In this document: piece by piece, positions 8,407 to 16,872 of the stretch | Layout of the letters: the number at the start of each line of letters is the position of its first letter | Position numbering within the stretch: position 1 is the stretch's first letter | Assembly (NCBI RefSeq): GCF_036697405.1 | Contig: NZ_JBAHWA010000005.1 | Location: 124,001-188,000 of the forward strand | Origin: Lysobacter sp036697405 | GTDB taxonomy: Bacteria; Pseudomonadota; Gammaproteobacteria; Xanthomonadales; Xanthomonadaceae | Length of the DNA stretch: 64,000 bases | Reading direction: 5' to 3' | Translations under genes and position numbers: made by a program | Notes under the pieces: generated by a model | Databases searched by the model: none | The model's input: only the letters and a program-made list of their open reading frames with translations | What the model was told of the DNA's origin: nothing

Positions 8407-8466
8407 AGAGCCATGAGGGCGGCATGAGTGCAGCGAGCCGCGTCGCGGCCCGCTGCAGCTTGCCCC

Positions 8467-9789
8467 TTACCGCCCGGTCGGCGCCGGGTACGCGCGCGGC
8501 AAGCCATTCTCCGGGCGCAGGTAGCGGTCGCGCAGTTCGGTCTGGCGGCTGCGCATTTCGATGGCGCGGCCGTTCATCCATACCTGCAGGGCGACGGTGC
8601 TGACTTCCAGCGGGTCGCCGCTCCACAGCACCAGGTCGGCGCGGTGGCCGGGGGCGATGCTGCCGAGTTCGGCGGATACGCCCAGGGCTTCGGCGGGCAC
8701 GCGGGTGAGGCCGGCCAGGCCGTCGGCCCAGGGCAGGCCGGCGGCGACGGCGTTGCCGGCCAGCTGGCGGACCTTGCGCGCGTTGTGCGAGGCGTCGCCG
8801 CTTTGGCTGAAACCGACCGCGACGCCGGCGGCGCGCAGGCGCGCGGCGTTTTCCATGCTGGCGCCGATCTGGTCGAAGTCGCCGGGCAGGTTGGCCAACG
8901 GGTCGACGAACACCGGCACCTTGGCCGCGGCCAGTTGCGGGGCCAGCTTCCAGGCCTCGGCGCCGCCGGCGATGGCGATGCGCACGCCGTGGCGCGCCGA
9001 CCAGCGCAGCAGCTGGCGGATGTCGGCGGCGCGGTCCACGCCCACCATCACTCGGCCGCCGCCGCCGAGGTAGCGCGCGAGTGTGGCGCGCCCGGCCGGC
9101 GTGAGCAGGGCGGCGTTGGCGTCGGGGCCGATGCGGCCGCGCGCTTCGGCGATCAGTTGGTCCAGGATCATCCATTGCGCCGCGCGCGAGTTGCCGCTGA
9201 GGCCGGAGGCGTCGCCGCCCAGCTTCACGAACAGCACGCGCGCGCCGGTGGGGTCGGGGCTGCCGTCCAGGCGCACCACGCCGCCCTGGCCGGCCACGAT
9301 CGAGCCGCCGGTGGCGGTGCCCGCGCCCAGCAACGTCCAGCCGATGCCTTCGATGCGGGTGACCGGGATCAGCACCGACTCCGGGTTGTAGGCCAGGGTC
9401 ACGTCGAATTCCGGCCGCACCGTCATTTCCTTGGTCTCGGCGCCCAGCGCCACGGTGCGGTCGACGGTGGCTTTCTCGCCGGAGACCTCCTCCAGGCCGA
9501 TTTCGGTGATGCCGCCGAACAAGGTGGGGGTGAGCGGGCGGCCTTCGGCTTCGATCACCTGGGCGCCGGCCGGCGCTTGCAGGCCCTTGCCGATCGCGCG
9601 CACCTGGCCGTTGCCGATCAGCACGTCGGCGCCCTGCAGGCTGCCCTGGGCGGTGGCGGTGTGGACGGTGGCGTTGCGGATCAGGACGTCCTGGGCGAAC
9701 GCGGCGCCGTGCAGGGCGAGGCCGCAGGCCAGGGCCAGCGTGGCGCAGCGGCGCAGCAGGCCGAGGCGCGGGGCGGTGGCGCGGCTCAC
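8467..9789 (-). CDS. Amidohydrolase-family protein lacking the HxH metal motif
   Basis: A 440-residue secreted protein. The GTG start at 9789 overlaps the stop of the upstream amidohydrolase (GTGA), implying translational coupling. A signal peptide (LLRRCATLALACGLALHGAAFAQ) is followed by the amidohydrolase beta-sandwich (DVLIRNATVHTA, IEAEGRPLTPTLF) and the C-terminal GSIAPGHRADLVLWSGDPLE. Where active family members have a PG-D-H-H metal site, this protein reads LTPTLFGGITEIG, so the first two histidine ligands are missing. It may be a non-catalytic partner of the upstream enzyme or use a different site. Export to the periplasm is likely. Confidence 0.8.
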   Translation of the reverse strand: MSRATAPRLGLLRRCATLALACGLALHGAAFAQDVLIRNATVHTATAQGSLQGADVLIGNGQVRAIGKGLQAPAGAQVIEAEGRPLTPTLFGGITEIGLEEVSGEKATVDRTVALGAETKEMTVRPEFDVTLAYNPESVLIPVTRIEGIGWTLLGAGTATGGSIVAGQGGVVRLDGSPDPTGARVLFVKLGGDASGLSGNSRAAQWMILDQLIAEARGRIGPDANAALLTPAGRATLARYLGGGGRVMVGVDRAADIRQLLRWSARHGVRIAIAGGAEAWKLAPQLAAAKVPVFVDPLANLPGDFDQIGASMENAARLRAAGVAVGFSQSGDASHNARKVRQLAGNAVAAGLPWADGLAGLTRVPAEALGVSAELGSIAPGHRADLVLWSGDPLEVSTVALQVWMNGRAIEMRSRQTELRDRYLRPENGLPRAYPAPTGR

Positions 9790-11249
9790 GGCGCACCTCC
9801 GGCGGCGCGGGCGCCCTGGCCGAGCAGGAAGTCCGAGGTCGGCTGGCGGTTGCGGTCGTTGCGGTCGTAGATGCGCGCGCCGTCGATGTAGACCTGTTCG
9901 GCCTTGGCGTAGACGCTGAAGGGGTTGCCGTTCCACACCACCACGTCGGCCATCTTGCCGGTCTCCAGGGTGCCGGTTTTGTCCAGCACGCCCAGCGATT
10001 TGGCGGCGTTCTGGGTGAGCCAGCGGATCGCGCGCTCGGGCGGGATGTCGATGCCGGCCAGCTTGGCGTGCGCCATCACCTTGGCCGCTTCCTGGTTCAA
10101 ACGCTGGATGCCCTCCTGCGAATCGGAGTGCACGATCGCGCAGCTGTTCTGCGGGCGGTCGACCAGGGCGATGTTTTCCTGGATGCCGTCGAAGGCTTCC
10201 ATCTTGAAGCCCCACCAGTCGGCCCACAGCGCGCCGCACACGCCTTCGGCGGCCAGGCGGTCGGCGATCTTGTAGGCCTCCACGCCGTGGTGGAAGGCGC
10301 TGACCTTGAAGCCGAACTCCTTGGCCAGGTCCAGCATGGTGGCCATCTCGTCGGCGCGGTAGCAGTGGATGTGGACCAGGATGTCGCCCTTGATGGCGCC
10401 GGCCAGGGTGTCGAGCTTGAGGTCGCGCTTGCCGCCGGCGTCCTTGTCGCTGTCGGCGGCGGCGCCATTGCCGTTGCCGTTGGACGAACTCTGCCACCAG
10501 CTGCGCTTCTTCTTGGGCTGCTCGGCCTTGGGCGTGTTCTTGCGCACGTACTCGCTGGCGTCGATGAAGGCCGCGCGGTAACCGGCGACGTTGCCCATGC
10601 GCGTGCCCGGCGAGGTATTGCGGCCGCCGTAGACGCGCTTGGGGTTTTCGCCGCAGGCCATCTTCAGGCCCCAGGGCGCGCCCGGGAATTTCATCGCCTG
10701 GTAGGTGGTGGCCGGTACGTTCTTGAGGGTGACGCCGCGGCCGCCGATCAGGTTGGCCGAACCCGGCAGCACTTGCATGGTGGTGATGCCGCCGGCCAGG
10801 GCGGCGGCGAAGCCCGGGTCCTGCGGCCAGACCGAGTGCTCGGCCCAGACGTTGGGGGTGACCGGGCTGGTCATTTCGTTGCCGTCGCTGTGGGCGCTGA
10901 CGCCGGGGCTGGAGTACACGCCCAGGTGCGAGTGCACGTCGATCAGGCCGGGGGTGATCCACTTGCCGGTGGCATCGACGCGGGTGGCGTCGGCCGGCGC
11001 GTCCAGGGCGGTGCCGACGGCGACCACCTTGCCGTCTTGCATCAGCACGTCGGCGTCGTCCAGGCGCTGGCCGGTGCCGGTCAGCACGGTGGCGTGTTGC
11101 AGCAGGACCGGGCCGGCGCCGAGCGGGCGGTAGGTGCTGGGATACGGGTCCTGGGTGAAGCGCGAGCCGGCGGCGGGCGCGGGCGGGGCCGCGTGCGCGG
11201 CGCCGACCAGCAGGGCCAGGCCGCAGCCTGCCAGCAAAGGTCGAAGCAT
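9786..11249 (-). CDS. Secreted amidohydrolase (imidazolonepropionase-like superfamily)
   Basis: A 487-residue protein with a signal peptide (residues 1-20, ending AHAA), then the amidohydrolase fold: VLLQHATVLTGTGQRLDDA, GKWITPGLIDVHSHLG (HxH metal ligands), ILVHIHCYRADE and VSAFHHGVEAY (later His ligands), and the C-terminal ETGKMADVVVWNGNPF. A low-complexity Asn/Gly/Lys insert (KKKRSWWQSSSNGNGNG) near residue 255 is unusual. The family hydrolyses amide or related bonds, often in dipeptides or cyclic imides; the substrate is unknown. It is the first gene of a two-gene operon with an amidohydrolase that lacks the metal motif. Confidence 0.88.
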   Translation of the reverse strand: MLRPLLAGCGLALLVGAAHAAPPAPAAGSRFTQDPYPSTYRPLGAGPVLLQHATVLTGTGQRLDDADVLMQDGKVVAVGTALDAPADATRVDATGKWITPGLIDVHSHLGVYSSPGVSAHSDGNEMTSPVTPNVWAEHSVWPQDPGFAAALAGGITTMQVLPGSANLIGGRGVTLKNVPATTYQAMKFPGAPWGLKMACGENPKRVYGGRNTSPGTRMGNVAGYRAAFIDASEYVRKNTPKAEQPKKKRSWWQSSSNGNGNGAAADSDKDAGGKRDLKLDTLAGAIKGDILVHIHCYRADEMATMLDLAKEFGFKVSAFHHGVEAYKIADRLAAEGVCGALWADWWGFKMEAFDGIQENIALVDRPQNSCAIVHSDSQEGIQRLNQEAAKVMAHAKLAGIDIPPERAIRWLTQNAAKSLGVLDKTGTLETGKMADVVVWNGNPFSVYAKAEQVYIDGARIYDRNDRNRQPTSDFLLGQGARAAGGAP

Positions 11250-11317
11250 GGTGGGATCCCCAAAGTGACGGCAAGCTCAGCCCCGAACCCTAGCCGGCCC
11301 CTCCGGCGCCGCCAACC

Positions 11318-11346
11318 CTGACGATAGTCATGGGCGGTGCCACAAT
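11318..11346 (+). promoter_or_regulatory. Sigma70-type promoter of the AMP nucleosidase gene
   Basis: CTGACG (-35, 11318-11323), a 17-nt spacer and CACAAT (-10, 11341-11346). A start near 11353 would leave a short leader before the GTG at 11378, and would exclude the ATG codons at 11330 and 11345 as starts. Confidence 0.5.
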
Positions 11347-11377
11347 GGGCATACAACAACTAGAAAGGCTATCGACC

Positions 11378-12154
11378 GTGAAAGACAAAGAACAGATCGT
11401 CGAGAACTGGCTGCCGCGCTACACCGGCGTGCCCCTGGACCAGTTCGGCCAGCACATCCTGCTGACCAATTTCGGCGGCTACCTGCACACCTTCGCCCGC
11501 CTGACCGGCGCCGAAGTGGTCGGCCTGGACCGGCCGATGCCCAGCGCCACCGCCGACGGCATCACCATGATCAATTTCGGCATGGGCAGCCCCAACGCGG
11601 CCACCATGATGGACCTGCTGTCGGCGGTCATGCCGCAGGCGGTGCTGTTCCTGGGCAAGTGCGGCGGCCTCAAGCGCAAGAACGAACTCGGCGACCTGGT
11701 GCTGCCGATCGCGGCGATCCGCGGCGAGGGCACGTCCAACGATTACCTGCTGCCGGAAGTGCCGGCGCTGCCGGCGTTCGCGCTGCAGCGCGCGGTCTCG
11801 ACCATGATCCGCGACCTCGGCCACGACTACTGGACCGGCACGGTGTACACCACCAACCGCCGGGTCTGGGAACACGACGAGGCTTTCAAGGAGCGCCTGC
11901 GCGCGATGCGCTGCATGGCCATCGACATGGAAACCGCCACCATCTTCGCCGCCGGCTTCGCCAACCGCATCCCCTGCGGCGCGCTGCTGCTGGTGTCGGA
12001 CCAGCCGATGATTCCGGAAGGCGTGAAGACCGAGGCCTCCGACGCCAAGGTCAGCGCGGAGTACGTGGACAACCACATCAACGTCGGCATCGAAGCGTTG
12101 AAGCTGATCCGGCGGCATGGCAAGTCGGTGCGGCATTTGCGGTTCGACGAGTAG
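11378..12154 (+). CDS. amn: AMP nucleosidase
   Basis: A 258-residue enzyme of the nucleoside phosphorylase superfamily that cleaves AMP to adenine and ribose 5-phosphate. The start KDKEQIVENWLPRYTG, LTNFGGYLHTFARL, GMGSPNAATMMDLLSA, VLFLGKCGGLKRK and the closing MAIDMETATIFAAGF with LLVSDQPMIPEGVKTE fit the short AMP nucleosidases known from Bacteroidetes and Xanthomonadaceae; the E. coli enzyme carries an extra N-terminal regulatory domain absent here. The GTG at 11378 is chosen because AGAAAGG lies 9 nt upstream and a promoter overlaps the earlier ATGs. Monocistronic, followed by a repeat array. Confidence 0.88.
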   Translation: MKDKEQIVENWLPRYTGVPLDQFGQHILLTNFGGYLHTFARLTGAEVVGLDRPMPSATADGITMINFGMGSPNAATMMDLLSAVMPQAVLFLGKCGGLKRKNELGDLVLPIAAIRGEGTSNDYLLPEVPALPAFALQRAVSTMIRDLGHDYWTGTVYTTNRRVWEHDEAFKERLRAMRCMAIDMETATIFAAGFANRIPCGALLLVSDQPMIPEGVKTEASDAKVSAEYVDNHINVGIEALKLIRRHGKSVRHLRFDE

Positions 12155-12174
12155 GCGCTCTAGCAACGGCCGTG

Positions 12175-12770
12175 GGGTGCGGTGAGCCGAAGGCGAACCG
12201 CACCGTCGCGGTGTGGCGGGCGTTCGCGGGGAATCAAAAGCAAATCCCCCTCGGCCCCCTTTTTCAAAGGGGGAAGCAGGAGACTTTCGGATGCAGCGAA
12301 GGCCGTAGGGTGCGGTGAGCCGAAGGCGAACCGCACCGTTGCGTTGTAGCGGGCGCTCGCGGGGAAGCAAGAGCAAATCCCCCTCAGTCCCCCTTTTTCA
12401 AAGGGGGAGGCAAAAGTTTTTCAAAGGGGGGGGGGAGGCAAAAGCCCTTTGCAGCGAAAGCCGTAGGGTGTGGTGAGCCGTAGGCGAACCGCACCGTCGC
12501 GGTGTGGCGGCGCTCGCGGGGGAGCAAAAGCAAATCCCCCTCAGTCCCCCTTTTTCAAAGGGGGAGGCAGGAGATCTTCGGATGCAGCGAAGGTCGTAGG
12601 GTGTGGTGAGCCGAAGGCGAACCGCACCGTTGCGGTGTGGCGGGCGCTCGCGGGGAAGCAAAAGCAAATCCCCCTCGGTCCCCCTTTTTCAAAGGGGGAG
12701 GTAAGAGACTTTGAGGGGGCTGGAAGCTTGCGGCTCTGCTCCCTCCTTTGACAAAGGAGGGTTGGGGAGG
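12175..12770 (+). repeat. Tandem intergenic repeat array, about 133-bp unit, four copies plus an inverted end
   Basis: The unit begins with a hairpin (GGGTGCGGTGAGCCGAAGG, then CGAACCGCACC) and ends with CAAATCCCCCTC and CCCCCTTTTTCAAAGGGGG. Copies start at 12175, 12308, 12466 and 12599; the second is 25 nt longer because its CAAAGGGGG end is duplicated. Near 12740 a reversed copy of the end (CTCCTTTGACAAAGGAGG, then GGATTTGC) closes the array. No gene is seen from 12155 to 12961. Confidence 0.85.
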
Positions 12771-12961
12771 ATTTGCTTTGGCCTGCACCCCAACCGTGCC
12801 TCCCGCGACCCGCCCGCCGGTCCCCAGGCTTTTCCGCGGCACCACCGCCGCCAGCCCTGAAAATCAGCGTTCAGCAACCTGATTTGCGACCGCAAGCACG
12901 CGACATCGCACCCCCTGAGACCTCTGTCGCGCACACTGGCGTCCAGCATCGGGACACCACC

Positions 12962-13528
12962 ATGGAACAGGTCATCTATCTCCTCATCGGCGCCTTACTC
13001 ACCTGGACGTTCTACTTCCTCCAGCGTCGGGTCGAGCGCCGCGGCACCGTCGACGCGATCGAGCGTGGGCAGAAACTGCTGGCGCTCAAACAGGGCCTGG
13101 ACGGCAGTAACACCAGCCTCGACGACCTGCGCCGCTTCGAGACGCGCCTGATCGGCAAGGCCGAGACCGCCGCGCGCCTGGCCGACAACTATTTCAGCAA
13201 GGCCGAGGAAGTCGCGCGCCAGAGCGACGACGACGGCGTCAGCCAGGACGACATGAACCGGCAGGCCATCGCCGAGTTCCAGCAGGTGGACGCGCGTTTG
13301 CGCGGGCTGGTCGAGCACCTGCGCCGCCAGCTCGATGGCGACGGCCGCGCCACCTTCGAGGAAGCGCACCGCGCCTGGCTGTCGTTCCGTGAGCGCTATG
13401 CGCGCTTCATCTCGCAGTCGTACTCGACCGGGCCGATCCGGCCGCTGATCCACGCGGTGACGCTGGAAAGCATCACCACCGCCTGGATCACCGAACTGGA
13501 AACCCAGCTGGGCGACGACAGCCTGTAA
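12962..13528 (+). CDS. Membrane-anchored LprI-like (DUF1311) protein
   Basis: A 188-residue protein with an N-terminal membrane anchor (VIYLLIGALLTWTFYFL), a helical middle and a C-terminal part resembling the lysozyme-inhibitor LprI/DUF1311 pattern: LRRQLDGDGRATFEEAHRAW, SFRERYARF and ESITTAWITELETQL. The Cys pair typical of the classic family is absent. The call rests on this tail and is tentative; a lysozyme-inhibiting or envelope role is inference. Start at the ATG at 12962. It stands alone between the repeat array and the DUF924 gene. Confidence 0.55.
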   Translation: MEQVIYLLIGALLTWTFYFLQRRVERRGTVDAIERGQKLLALKQGLDGSNTSLDDLRRFETRLIGKAETAARLADNYFSKAEEVARQSDDDGVSQDDMNRQAIAEFQQVDARLRGLVEHLRRQLDGDGRATFEEAHRAWLSFRERYARFISQSYSTGPIRPLIHAVTLESITTAWITELETQLGDDSL

Positions 13529-13616
13529 GGCGCGCAACGCTGTGTTGAACGCCTTCGCGTTTGCTGCGCGCACGGCCTGCTAAGGTGCGCGGCCTGCCCC
13601 CATCGCGAGGTTTGCC

Positions 13617-14177
13617 GTGACCGAACCCACCGCTCAGGACGTCGTCGATTTCTGGCGCGAAGCCGGCTATGCGCGCTGGTTCGAGCGCGACGACCGCTTC
13701 GACGCGCATTGCCGCGCCGGCTTCCTGGAGGCGCACCTGCGCGCCGCGCGTCGCGAGCACGAGGATTGGATGGGTCAGGGCGAGGTCGGCGCGCTGGCGC
13801 TGCTGATCCTGCTCGATCAGATCCCACGCAACGTCTTCCGCGGCAGCGCGCATGCCTACGCCACCGACCCGCTGGCGCGCATGTATGCCCGCCAGGCGGT
13901 GGAGCGCGGCGACGACCGGCGCACCGAGGCCGCGCTGCGCGCGTTCTTCTATCTGCCGTTCGAGCATTCCGAAGCGATGGACGACCAGCGCCGCTCGGTC
14001 GAGCTGCACCGCGGTCTGCCGGCCACCGCAGGCGTGCCCGACCCGGCGCAGTGGGCGGTGCAGCATCTGCAGATCATCGAACGCTTCGGCCGCTTCCCGC
14101 ATCGCAACCGGTCGCTGGGGCGGGAGAGCACGCCGGACGAGCAGGCTTATCTCGATAACGACGGGTTCCAGGGCTGA
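13617..14177 (+). CDS. DUF924-family protein
   Basis: A 186-residue soluble protein with the full DUF924 pattern: VVDFWREAGYARWFERDDRFD at the start, LALLILLDQIPRNVFRGSA in the middle, FFYLPFEHSE, and HLQIIERFGRFPHRNRSLGR near the end. DUF924 proteins are all-helical and TPR-like with no established activity. A GTG codon at 13617 is the start; GCGAGG lies upstream. It is followed by a large REP array. Confidence 0.9.
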   Translation: MTEPTAQDVVDFWREAGYARWFERDDRFDAHCRAGFLEAHLRAARREHEDWMGQGEVGALALLILLDQIPRNVFRGSAHAYATDPLARMYARQAVERGDDRRTEAALRAFFYLPFEHSEAMDDQRRSVELHRGLPATAGVPDPAQWAVQHLQIIERFGRFPHRNRSLGRESTPDEQAYLDNDGFQG

Positions 14178-14200
14178 GCGTCGCCAGGGCTTGGTGTTTT

Positions 14201-14934
14201 TTGTGGGAGCGACGTAAGCCGCGATTTCGACGCGGCCGCAGTGGCGCGATCGCGGCTTACGCCGCTCCCACAGGGAGCAGTTCGCGGCAGCCGCGATCAG
14301 GTCCTTGGCTATGGGGCCGAGTCGTTTTGTTCGGGGCGACGCAAATCGCCTTTGGTAGGAGCGGCGCAAGCCGCGACCGCGAAGCTCCGGCCGCCTGCGC
14401 GGGTCGCGGCTCGCGCCGCTCCTACAGGTAGCCGCCGTTCCAACGCAGCGGCAGGTCCAACGCAGCAGCCGTCCAAGGTTGCGGCAGGTCCAGCGCAGCG
14501 GCCGTCCCGACGCGGTGGCGGGGCCTTCTGTGGGAGCGGCGTAAGCCGCGATCGCGTCGGGCCGGCTACCTGCGCAAGTCGCGGCTCGCGCCGCTCCTAC
14601 AGGTAGCGACCGTCCCAATGTAGCGATCGACGCGCTTTGGGTAGGAGCGGCGTAAGCCGCGATCGCGTCGGGCCGGCTACCTGCGCAAGTCGCGGCTCAC
14701 GCCGCTCCTACAGGTAGCGACCGTCCCAATGTAGCGATCGACCCGCTTTGGGTAGGAGCGGCGTAAGCCGCGATCGCGCCGGGCCGGCTGCCTGCGCAAG
14801 CCGCGGCTCGCGCCGCTCCTACAGGTAGCGACCGTCCCAATGTAGCGATCGACCCGCTTTGGGTAGGAGCGGCGTAAGTCGCGACCGCGAAGCTCCGACC
14901 GCCTGTGCAAGTCGCGGCCCGCGCCGCTCCCCCC
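14201..14934 (+). repeat. REP/BIME array with a 111-bp tandem repeat
   Basis: At least ten REP hairpins fill the stretch between the DUF924 gene and the glutaredoxin fusion. The first BIME is at 14203-14273 and the second about 14360-14430. From 14530 a BIME plus the linker GTAGCGACCGTCCCAATGTA repeats with a period of 111 bp (REP heads at 14530, 14641, 14752 and 14863). REP heads alternate between GTGGG and GTAGG variants. No gene is seen. Confidence 0.9.
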
Positions 14935-14970
14935 AGAGCGGTCCAGCTCCTGCTTCAATAAGCAGAACGC

Positions 14971-15005
14971 CGCAAACGAAAACGGCCGCGGATTCCGCGG
15001 CCGTT
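14971..15005 (-). terminator. Rho-independent terminator of the glutaredoxin-fusion gene
   Basis: A perfect 11-bp stem AACGGCCGCGG / CCGCGGCCGTT with a 3-nt loop (14981-15005). On the minus strand it is followed by TTTTCGTTTGC, and it lies 21 nt after the stop codon at 15027. Confidence 0.8.
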
Positions 15006-15026
15006 CCGTGTGCAATGCGGCAACGA

Positions 15027-15953
15027 TCAATATCGCGGAATCGAAGCATCCACGTCGGCCCAGGCCTCGATGCCGCCTTCCACGTTGTAGACCTCGCGGA
15101 AGCCGCGCTGGCGGAAATGCTCGGCCGCCTGGGCGCTGCGGCCGCCGTGGTGGCACAGGAACGCCAGCGGCGTGTCCTTGGGCAGGCCTTCCAGCGCTTC
15201 CACACCGGCGTCGAAGCTGTCGTAGGCCACGTTGACGGCGGCCAGCGCGCGCTCGTCGGCCGGGCGCACGTCGACCAGGCGCAGCGCACCGTCGCGCACG
15301 CGCGCCTGGGCGTCGGCGGGGCTGATCGCGCGCACGGTCGGCGGCGCGTTCGGGTTGGTGATCACCAGGCCGCGGCCGCGCTCGTCGTCGGCCCAGTCGA
15401 TCGACACGCCGTCGGCGCGGCGCGCATTGGCCCAATCGGTCTGCACGCGCACGCCGTCGGTTTCCACCGCGACGGCGTTGTTGTCGATCGGCGCCAGCTG
15501 CAGGCGCACGTTATGGCGCGCGTCCACTTCCAACTGCACCGCATAGCCGTCGCCGGCATTGGCGACCGCGTCGCGCAGCATCTGCGCGGCGGCCGGGCTG
15601 ATGCTCAGCTTGGGCGGGCTGCGGTCGGGCGCCGGCAGGCCGAGCACGCCGTGCAGTTCGCCGCTGCCGGCCATCTGCTCGATGATGTCGCTGCCGCCGA
15701 CCAGCTGGCCGTCGATGTACAGCTGCGGGATGGTCGGCCATTCGCCGTACTGCTTGATGCCTTCGCGGATCTCCGGATCGGCCAGCACGTCGACATGGGT
15801 ATAGCCCTGCGGCAGCAGCGCGTTGAGCGCGCCGGAGGCCTTGGCCGAGAAGCCGCATTGCGGCGCGTTCGGCGCGCCTTTCATGAACAGCACGACGCGA
15901 TTGGACTGGAGCAGGGTTTCGATGCGCGTGCGCAGCGCGGGGTCGAGGGACAT
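15027..15953 (-). CDS. Monothiol glutaredoxin / IscA-like / rhodanese fusion protein
   Basis: A 308-residue three-domain protein. Residues 1-105 are a Grx4-type monothiol glutaredoxin with PQCGFSAKA (active Cys33, CGFS) and the glutathione-binding WPTIPQLYIDGQLVGG. Residues 113-203 resemble an A-type Fe-S carrier (PKLSISPAAAQML, VETDGVRV, GLVITNPNAP) but contain none of its three cysteines. Residues 208-308 are a rhodanese with LCHHGGRSAQA (Cys267) and VYNVEGGIEAW. CGFS glutaredoxins carry and pass on [2Fe-2S] clusters with glutathione, so a cytosolic Fe-S or sulfur-relay role is likely. Start at the ATG at 15953, since the upstream in-frame residues are low-complexity. Confidence 0.9.
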   Translation of the reverse strand: MSLDPALRTRIETLLQSNRVVLFMKGAPNAPQCGFSAKASGALNALLPQGYTHVDVLADPEIREGIKQYGEWPTIPQLYIDGQLVGGSDIIEQMAGSGELHGVLGLPAPDRSPPKLSISPAAAQMLRDAVANAGDGYAVQLEVDARHNVRLQLAPIDNNAVAVETDGVRVQTDWANARRADGVSIDWADDERGRGLVITNPNAPPTVRAISPADAQARVRDGALRLVDVRPADERALAAVNVAYDSFDAGVEALEGLPKDTPLAFLCHHGGRSAQAAEHFRQRGFREVYNVEGGIEAWADVDASIPRY

Positions 15954-16033
15954 GGTGGGACGCCGGACGTGAGGTATCGGCGACATGGGGGCGGGGGCCT
16001 GCGGCCGCAAGGCCCGGCCGGGGCTCCGCTAAG

Positions 16034-16825
16034 ATGCCGCTCATGAGCACGCTAGTCGCCCCGCACCGTATCCCGCGCCGGCCCTGGGCCGGGGTGTGGC
16101 TGTTCGGCGTCTCGCAGCTGGCGGTGATCGCGCTGTGGTGGGCGCTGGGCTGGCGGATCGGGCTGGCGGCGATGCTGCTCAGCCACGGGCTGATGTTCTG
16201 GGCCACGCTGCGGCCGCAGTCGCGCCTGTTCAGCCCGGTGTTGTCCCGGCTGCAGCCCGACGGGCGCGAGGTCTGGCTGACCATCGACGACGGTCCTTCG
16301 GACGACACCGTGGCGATGCTGGACCTGCTGGACGCGCACGCGGCCAAGGCGACGTTTTTCCTGGTCGGCCGCCGCGCCGGCGCGCGGCCGGAGCTGGTGG
16401 CCGAGATCGTGCGGCGCGGCCACGGCATCGGCAACCACAGCCACTCGCATCCCGCGGCCTGGTTCTGGGCGCTGCCGCCGCGGCGCATGGCGGCGGAAAT
16501 CGCCGAGGCGCAGGCGACCCTGACTGCGTTGTCCGGGCGCCCGCCGCGCTGGTTCCGCGCGGTGGTCGGCATGGCCAATCCTTTCGTGGCCGCGGCGTTG
16601 CGCCGTCACGGCCTGGCGCGGGTGGCCTGGTCGGCGCGCGGCTTCGACGCGGTCGCGGCGGATCCGCAACGGGTGCTGGCGCGGATCGAGCGCGACCTGG
16701 CCCCGGGCGCGATCGTGCTGATGCACGAGGGCGCCGGGCACGGGCGCAATGTCGAGACGATGCGCTTGCTGCTGGAGCGACTGGGTGAGCTCGGCTACCG
16801 CTGCACCTTGCCCGAACCGGTCTAG
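16034..16825 (+). CDS. Membrane-anchored polysaccharide deacetylase (NodB homology)
   Basis: A 263-residue protein with two N-terminal hydrophobic segments (about 22-40 and 44-60) and a NodB domain from about residue 77. Motifs are WLTIDDGPSDD (catalytic Asp and metal-ligand Asp), FFLVGRRAG, IGNHSHSHPAAW (metal-ligand histidines), WFRAVVGMANP and the C-terminal GAIVLMHEGAGHGRN (catalytic His). These enzymes remove N-acetyl or O-acetyl groups from polysaccharides, at the membrane surface in this case. The ATG at 16043 (MSTLVAPH) is an equally possible start. Divergent from the glutaredoxin fusion gene. Confidence 0.88.
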   Translation: MPLMSTLVAPHRIPRRPWAGVWLFGVSQLAVIALWWALGWRIGLAAMLLSHGLMFWATLRPQSRLFSPVLSRLQPDGREVWLTIDDGPSDDTVAMLDLLDAHAAKATFFLVGRRAGARPELVAEIVRRGHGIGNHSHSHPAAWFWALPPRRMAAEIAEAQATLTALSGRPPRWFRAVVGMANPFVAAALRRHGLARVAWSARGFDAVAADPQRVLARIERDLAPGAIVLMHEGAGHGRNVETMRLLLERLGELGYRCTLPEPV

Positions 16826-16872
16826 CCGAGCGCGGGAACCCGCGCCGGGCGTTGCAGCGCGCTCCGCTTCCG

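Noticed and set aside
8428..11321. Long plus-strand open frames opposite the two amidohydrolases
   Set aside because: They mirror the codon structure of the minus-strand genes, which have signal peptides and amidohydrolase motifs; the plus frames have none.
12155..12961. CRISPR array, suggested by regular repeats
   Set aside because: Units are 133 bp, direct copies including the supposed spacers, contain hairpins, and there are no cas genes. The REP arrays fail the same tests.
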